This document shows, piece by piece, positions 59,624 to 64,000 of a stretch of 64,000 nucleotides of DNA. How positions within the stretch are numbered: position 1 is the first letter of the stretch; every line of letters starts with the position of its first letter. The stretch spans positions 1,302,001 to 1,366,000 of the forward strand of contig JAHRHY010000003.1 of assembly GCA_019671135.1 (NCBI GenBank), written 5' to 3'. The stretch is from Linnemannia hyalina (Eukaryota; Mortierellomycota; Mortierellomycetes; Mortierellales; Mortierellaceae). The notes beneath the pieces are model-generated. The model was not told where the DNA came from, did no database searches, and saw nothing but the letters and a program-made list of their open reading frames with translations. The translations under genes were made by a program, and so were the position numbers.

Positions 59624-62600
59624 CTACATGCCAGCACCAGCGCTAGCGCCAACACCGTCATCCTGGGCCATGTTGGACATTGGCTGGTACCATCCAGTGA
59701 TACCATTCGTCAAGCCCAACTTGATCCGCTTCTCCCTCTCAAATTCACACCATTTCTTCATCACAATCTTACTCGAGTCAAACTCTCCTTCCTTGCCACC
59801 ATGGACATCGTCTTTGGGGTCCCCTTCTCCCTGGACCTTACGCGTCTCACCCCACGTGAAATCGTCAAAGTGCCAGAACGCGTACGCGGGCAGGACAAAG
59901 TTCCAGATGGGCAGCGAGAGCAAGTACATGCCCATCCATCCAACGTACACAATTTTGCGGGAGGTCATCAAGATCAGGATGGCGGGGAGACCCAGAATGG
60001 CGGCTAGAAGCAACAGAGGTATGATCGGGACTGGGGTCATGATAAACGAGATAGCGATCAAGTAGAGCGTGAACGTGATGGCAGCGGGCAAGACGACTGT
60101 TCCGACCAACTCCATGAAGATGACAAACTGCATCGAGAAGCAGAAGGTGCCGCAGAGATCGCGAATCAGAACCAGTTCCATCAGGTTGTGGATAGTTGAG
60201 TTGATCCAGCGACGGCGTTGGGAGAGCAGGATTCTGAATTCGTTGGGGACCTGGGTCTTGCAGACAGCCTGGGGCACAAACATCATTTTGCGCTTGGGGA
60301 AGGTTCGGAGCATCAGAGTGGTCAGGTAGCGATCCTCACCGAGGAGGAGCAGGTTTTTCTTGTGGAGTGTATCGACGACATTCTCGGAGTAGTGCTCGAC
60401 AATGTCAGGGTTGGCCAGGACGGGAACCCAGTAGCGGTTTGGACCCTTGGGGGCTTTGATACGGTACATGCAAAAGCAGCCGGGCAGACAAGTCACACCA
60501 CCAAAAATGGACTCGAAGGCCTTGGACAAGTGATGAGAGATGTAGTACTCGAAAACTATTATAGCAAAACAGAGAGACGGAGCAAGGTTAGTAGTGAGTC
60601 TTCATCTCATTACATAGCTCGCGAGGACAAAAAATGTAAGTAGTTTTACCTTGGATCATGGTCACCCAAGACTCTTTCTTGTTGGCAATCTTGGTCTCGC
60701 CGCAAAGACCCATGACAGTGGGATCCTGAGCCATGCAAGCAACCATGCGGGTGAGCGAATCGGGGTAGACCTTGGTATCGGCATCAACCATGAGAACCAA
60801 CTCGTAAAAGTCGGGAGTCACCTTGGTCACGTTCCAGAAGGCATTGAAGAACTCGTACTCGAGAGGGGTCATACGCTCGTCAAACATCACCTTCTGCAAG
60901 AACGACATGAGAATGATCTGGGAGTCGCGCTTTCCACGGTTTCCTGGCTTCTTCTCGCGAGCCTCAGCAGGAGTTCCGCACTTGACGATCGTAATCACGG
61001 GTACTTTCTGACGGTCCTCCATCGGCAACTCGCAATCATCGGCGTAGCGGTAGTATCCAGCGTAAATCTTGGCCATGTTGTGGCGTTTGGATCCGTCAGC
61101 GATGGCAACGTAAGATTGCGCCTCAACCTCTTCGCGGGGGACAACAAAGTCGGTCATCATGTCCAAGCAGATTTCGGGGGTGGTCTTGTCCTCGTTCTCA
61201 CCGCGGATGATACCGTCGGCAATGATCAGTAGCAGCTTGTGGGTTGCAGGATAGCTGGTGTTGGCGAGCGAGTCGCAGGTGGCACGGAGTCCGTCAACAC
61301 CCTCAGAGTAGCATGTGACAAGCATTAACGTGTGTAAGAGAGGGCACTGGTGCTCGCCTTTTATCTTGGAGATGGAGGCGTTGATACCGGCGCGGCTGAG
61401 GCGAGAAGCGTTGGTTCCTGTGATAGTCATTGAGTCAGCACGCTTTTGACCAGGACGAGGCATGGATGAGCCAACAAGGGAGGCACTCGATGAACCACCA
61501 GCACGAGGGCTAGGAGGTGAACTGCCCCAGCGACGAGTTGGAGGGGGGAGACCGAGAGGGAAAGGGATCTCGGTGGCGGCCGAGACATGGGATCCGTTGG
61601 GAGTAGCAGCACCAGACTCGAAGTTGAAGCGAGAACCCTCCATGACATTGGCGCGAATGCGCTCCGCACGACTATTACCATTGCAGATTAAGAGGTACCG
61701 GTTAGCGCTAATCCACATAATGACCGTCAGATCCGCAAACAAAATGGATGAATTGCTTACCGGTTAGTCTCAGAGTTGGGACTGTCGACGTAGGGCGATG
61801 TGTTGTCGTCGACCCAGGCCTCAATGATCTCCTGACGCTTCAACTTCTCAGCAAAGGTCTTCTCGTCAAAGGAACCCAACCTCCAGCTCAGTACCCAGCC
61901 AAAGATGACGGCCAAGAAAAATCTCAACAGGACGACGCTCAGGATGACAATCAGGGAGACATAGAGCACAATATCGGCAACGACACACCCAAGTGACATT
62001 TGGTCAATCACGCCGACCTTGACAATCTCGACCAAGCACTGGGTGATCTTTGTGCGCTCCTTAGTGAAGGACATGCTCAGACTGATATCCTGGCCAGCAA
62101 AAGTGCCGTTGAGGAAGGGAGCCAATCCAGGGGGGACAATAATGTTGTCGTCCAGCCAGTTCAGACGGTTCAGATCGAGGACATTTCCGTTGTAAACGGC
62201 ATAGTTGGTGCCTGGTTCCTTGAGGTCCTCCCAACTAAAGTACACCTCACCCATGAACCGAAGCTGCTTGATAACCTGACGAGCCTTGATCGAGGTGGGC
62301 CCGACGTGGCATCCCTGCTTGTCCATACCCGGCATGGGCTTGGTATCCGATCGGATGCTGGTGACAACGCAAGGGAAGTAGTTCCAGACATTGCCGTTCT
62401 GGTCGTGCTGCTTGCCGCTCAGGACGCCCTTACAGGCGCGGTTGATGTTCTGGAACATAAAGCTCATATCCTTGCCACCAGCATCAGGGAAAGGCTTTGC
62501 GAGCAAGTTGCTTGTAGATTGAGCAATGCCAGGGACAACTGGATGGCTAAAGTCCTTGAGAAGATAGGTACGGCCCATGAGGACAGCAGACTGGGTATCG

Positions 62601-63607
62601 ACGTGACCGTGACGGATGCGGTTTGGTCCCTTTCCACAGAGGACGACGTTGAAACCAAAGGTCAAGAAACCAACAGTAAAACATAGCATAAAGATAATGC
62701 TCACCAACGCAACCTTCTCGCGCCATGCTTGTTGAATCTCCTTTGTGCTTTTGCCTATTTGACAATAAAAAGTATAGAGTGGTTTAGTTTGCGTATGGTA
62801 ATGCTATTGTTCTCGCTCAAGTTGAAAAGGAGATCCAATACAATACTTACCCATGAAGGCTAAGAGAGGCGAAGGGAAGCAGCACGTCACCATCCTTGAA
62901 AAGATACCCCAGCAGGAGGGGAACTTGGACTCTTCCTCCTTGTCCTCCTTGGGATGCTTTTTGGATTTCTGACGCTTGAGCATCCTCTCAGCCTTGCCCT
63001 GATCCAAATCCCGCTGCTGAAGTTGATCAGGTCGTCGATTCCGCAAGGACTGGCCATCGTGGTTGTCGTCATAGTGCTTCTCGTCATAGTGCTTCTCGTC
63101 ATATACTCCCTGTCCGCGATGAACTGAGCTGTTGTTGCTGTGACTGTGGCCTCCAGGTGGGTTGTTAGACGGGTTGCTTTGATGGCCGTAGATGGAGCTG
63201 TTGTTGCTGTGACTGTGGCCTCCAGGCGGATTGTTAGACGGGTTGCTTTGATGGCCGTAGATGGAGCTGTTATTGCTGTGACTGTGGCCTCCAGGTGGGT
63301 TGTTGGACGGGTTGCTTTGATGGCCGTAGATGGACTCTCCAGGAGGGTGGTAGCCATGTCCGTGTGAGTTGCGGTGGCTCTGGCCATATCCATACTGGTG
63401 ATTATTGGCGCCTCTGTTAATAGCTGGAGACGTGTGAGTAATAATGGAGAGCCCGCCACCATGGCGATGACTGTGAGAGTAGTGTGAGGGCTCAGGTTGA
63501 TTTGGGTGGCCACCGTTTTGAGGAAGCGGAACGCCTAGTTGCCTGGAAAGCTCAAAGAACAAGTCATCGCTGTTGCCGTTCTCCAAGTCGTACTCCCTTT
63601 CTTTCAT
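59624..63607 (-). CDS. Chitin synthase, division 2, class IV (Chs3-like)
   Basis: Minus-strand exons 63607-62851, 62754-61761, 61671-60650 and 60555-59624 join in frame to 1234 residues. A His/Asn/Ser/Pro-rich N-terminus contains three 23-residue repeats. Two hydrophobic clusters follow ([20 protein letters not shown]; a second near residue 540), then the GT2 core: [53 protein letters not shown] and [14 protein letters not shown] (QRRRW catalytic motif). C-terminal membrane helices end at [14 protein letters not shown], a class IV mark. It polymerises UDP-GlcNAc into chitin at the plasma membrane. There is no myosin motor domain, which argues against class V/VII. Confidence 0.95.
63126..63332 (-). 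repeat. Three 69-base tandem repeats coding a His/Asn/Ser/Pro-rich module
   Basis: Units at 63126-63194, 63195-63263 and 63264-63332 are almost identical and in frame. Each codes 23 residues containing [18 protein letters not shown] and SIYGH in the chitin synthase N-terminus. Confidence 0.92.
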
Positions 63608-64000
63608 CTTTGTTTTTTGGTCCAGTGGTTGTATAGAGTGAGATAAGGAGAGAATGTACCGTGTCAGATCGTCGTTACATGTTTGTTTTGGTCAATAGAC
63701 GCGCAGATTTTGGTTATAGTTGATTACAAGTGTTTGTCGCGAAATAGACAACGGTGCATAAAGGAAAAAGTGGCGAAGGTCAATGGTGGTCAGGATGATG
63801 GGTTGAAATGGTGGCCTTACCGTGGATTATAAGGTGACCAAGTTCGGAGAGAAAACAGACAAAAAAGGGGAGGGGGGTGATCCAGGTATCAAAAGGAGGA
63901 GAGGATGGAAGTAGAGGAAAGGAAAGGAAAGGAATGGAAAAGAGTGATTGAAAGAAAAGAGTAGGCGGGAGGCGATGGCGAGAGGCGAGAGGGAAGAGAG
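63608..64000. other. Upstream region of chitin synthase
   Basis: Non-coding flank on the start side of the minus-strand chitin synthase. GA-rich tracts on the plus strand, including (GGAAA)n near 63918-63935, correspond to a CT-rich leader. No TATA box identified. Confidence 0.5.

Noticed and set aside
63126..63332. Regular repeats considered as a CRISPR-like array
   Set aside because: Units are adjacent with no spacers and lie in frame inside chitin synthase; this is a coding tandem repeat.

Overview
This window is eukaryotic and fungal. Its genes are interrupted by GT-AG spliceosomal introns (most about 90-600 bases; donors GTAAGT/GTATGT/GTACGT, acceptors usually TAG). It carries a fungal plasma-membrane H+-ATPase, a class IV-like chitin synthase, a CreA/Mig1-type repressor and pyrimidine-rich 5' leaders. 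Intron-rich genes, long AT-rich spacers and the gene content fit an early-diverging fungus of the Mortierella type. That placement is inferred from family resemblance, not from a search.

Left end (1-5547, +): a seven-exon gene for a Fanzor-type nuclease, the eukaryotic relative of TnpB/Cas12 OMEGA RNA-guided endonucleases. The RuvC catalytic residues and the zinc finger are visible. The reading frame is broken once, at a run of eight C just upstream of RuvC-I. The N-terminal part may hold a degenerate OTU-like fold. This is the most interesting item here.

Middle: SERINC/TMS1 membrane protein (7.0-9.0 kb, +, with a 24-base micro-exon); a gene-poor 8.7 kb spacer; H+-ATPase PMA1 (17.8-20.8 kb, +); CCR4 deadenylase (22.2-24.8 kb, -); a 6.3 kb gene-poor spacer; a CreA/Mig1-like zinc-finger protein (31.1-32.0 kb, +); ribosomal protein eL29 (33.4-34.2 kb, -). 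Then comes a tandem array of three paralogous secreted proteins of unknown function (34.7-39.4 kb, -), all with the same signal-peptide exon plus main exon layout.

Right half: an F-box/EF-hand protein (39.9-41.3 kb, +) that needs an exceptionally short 26-base intron; YAF9-like YEATS protein (-) divergent from a medium-chain acyl-CoA dehydrogenase (+); a DUF726/TMCO4-like alpha/beta hydrolase (-) with a duplicated C-terminal codon block downstream; AP-1/AP-2 beta-adaptin (+); a DOMON-domain membrane protein (+); an ELO fatty-acid elongase with a QxxHH box (+); NHP2 (-); and chitin synthase (-).

The genes do not form a single pathway. Most are single-copy housekeeping functions: membrane transport, mRNA decay, chromatin, beta-oxidation, vesicle coats, lipid elongation, snoRNPs and cell wall. 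The accessory elements are the Fanzor gene at the left edge and the secreted-protein array in the middle. Exon joins were chosen by reading splice sites and checking that frames close; no transcript evidence was available.
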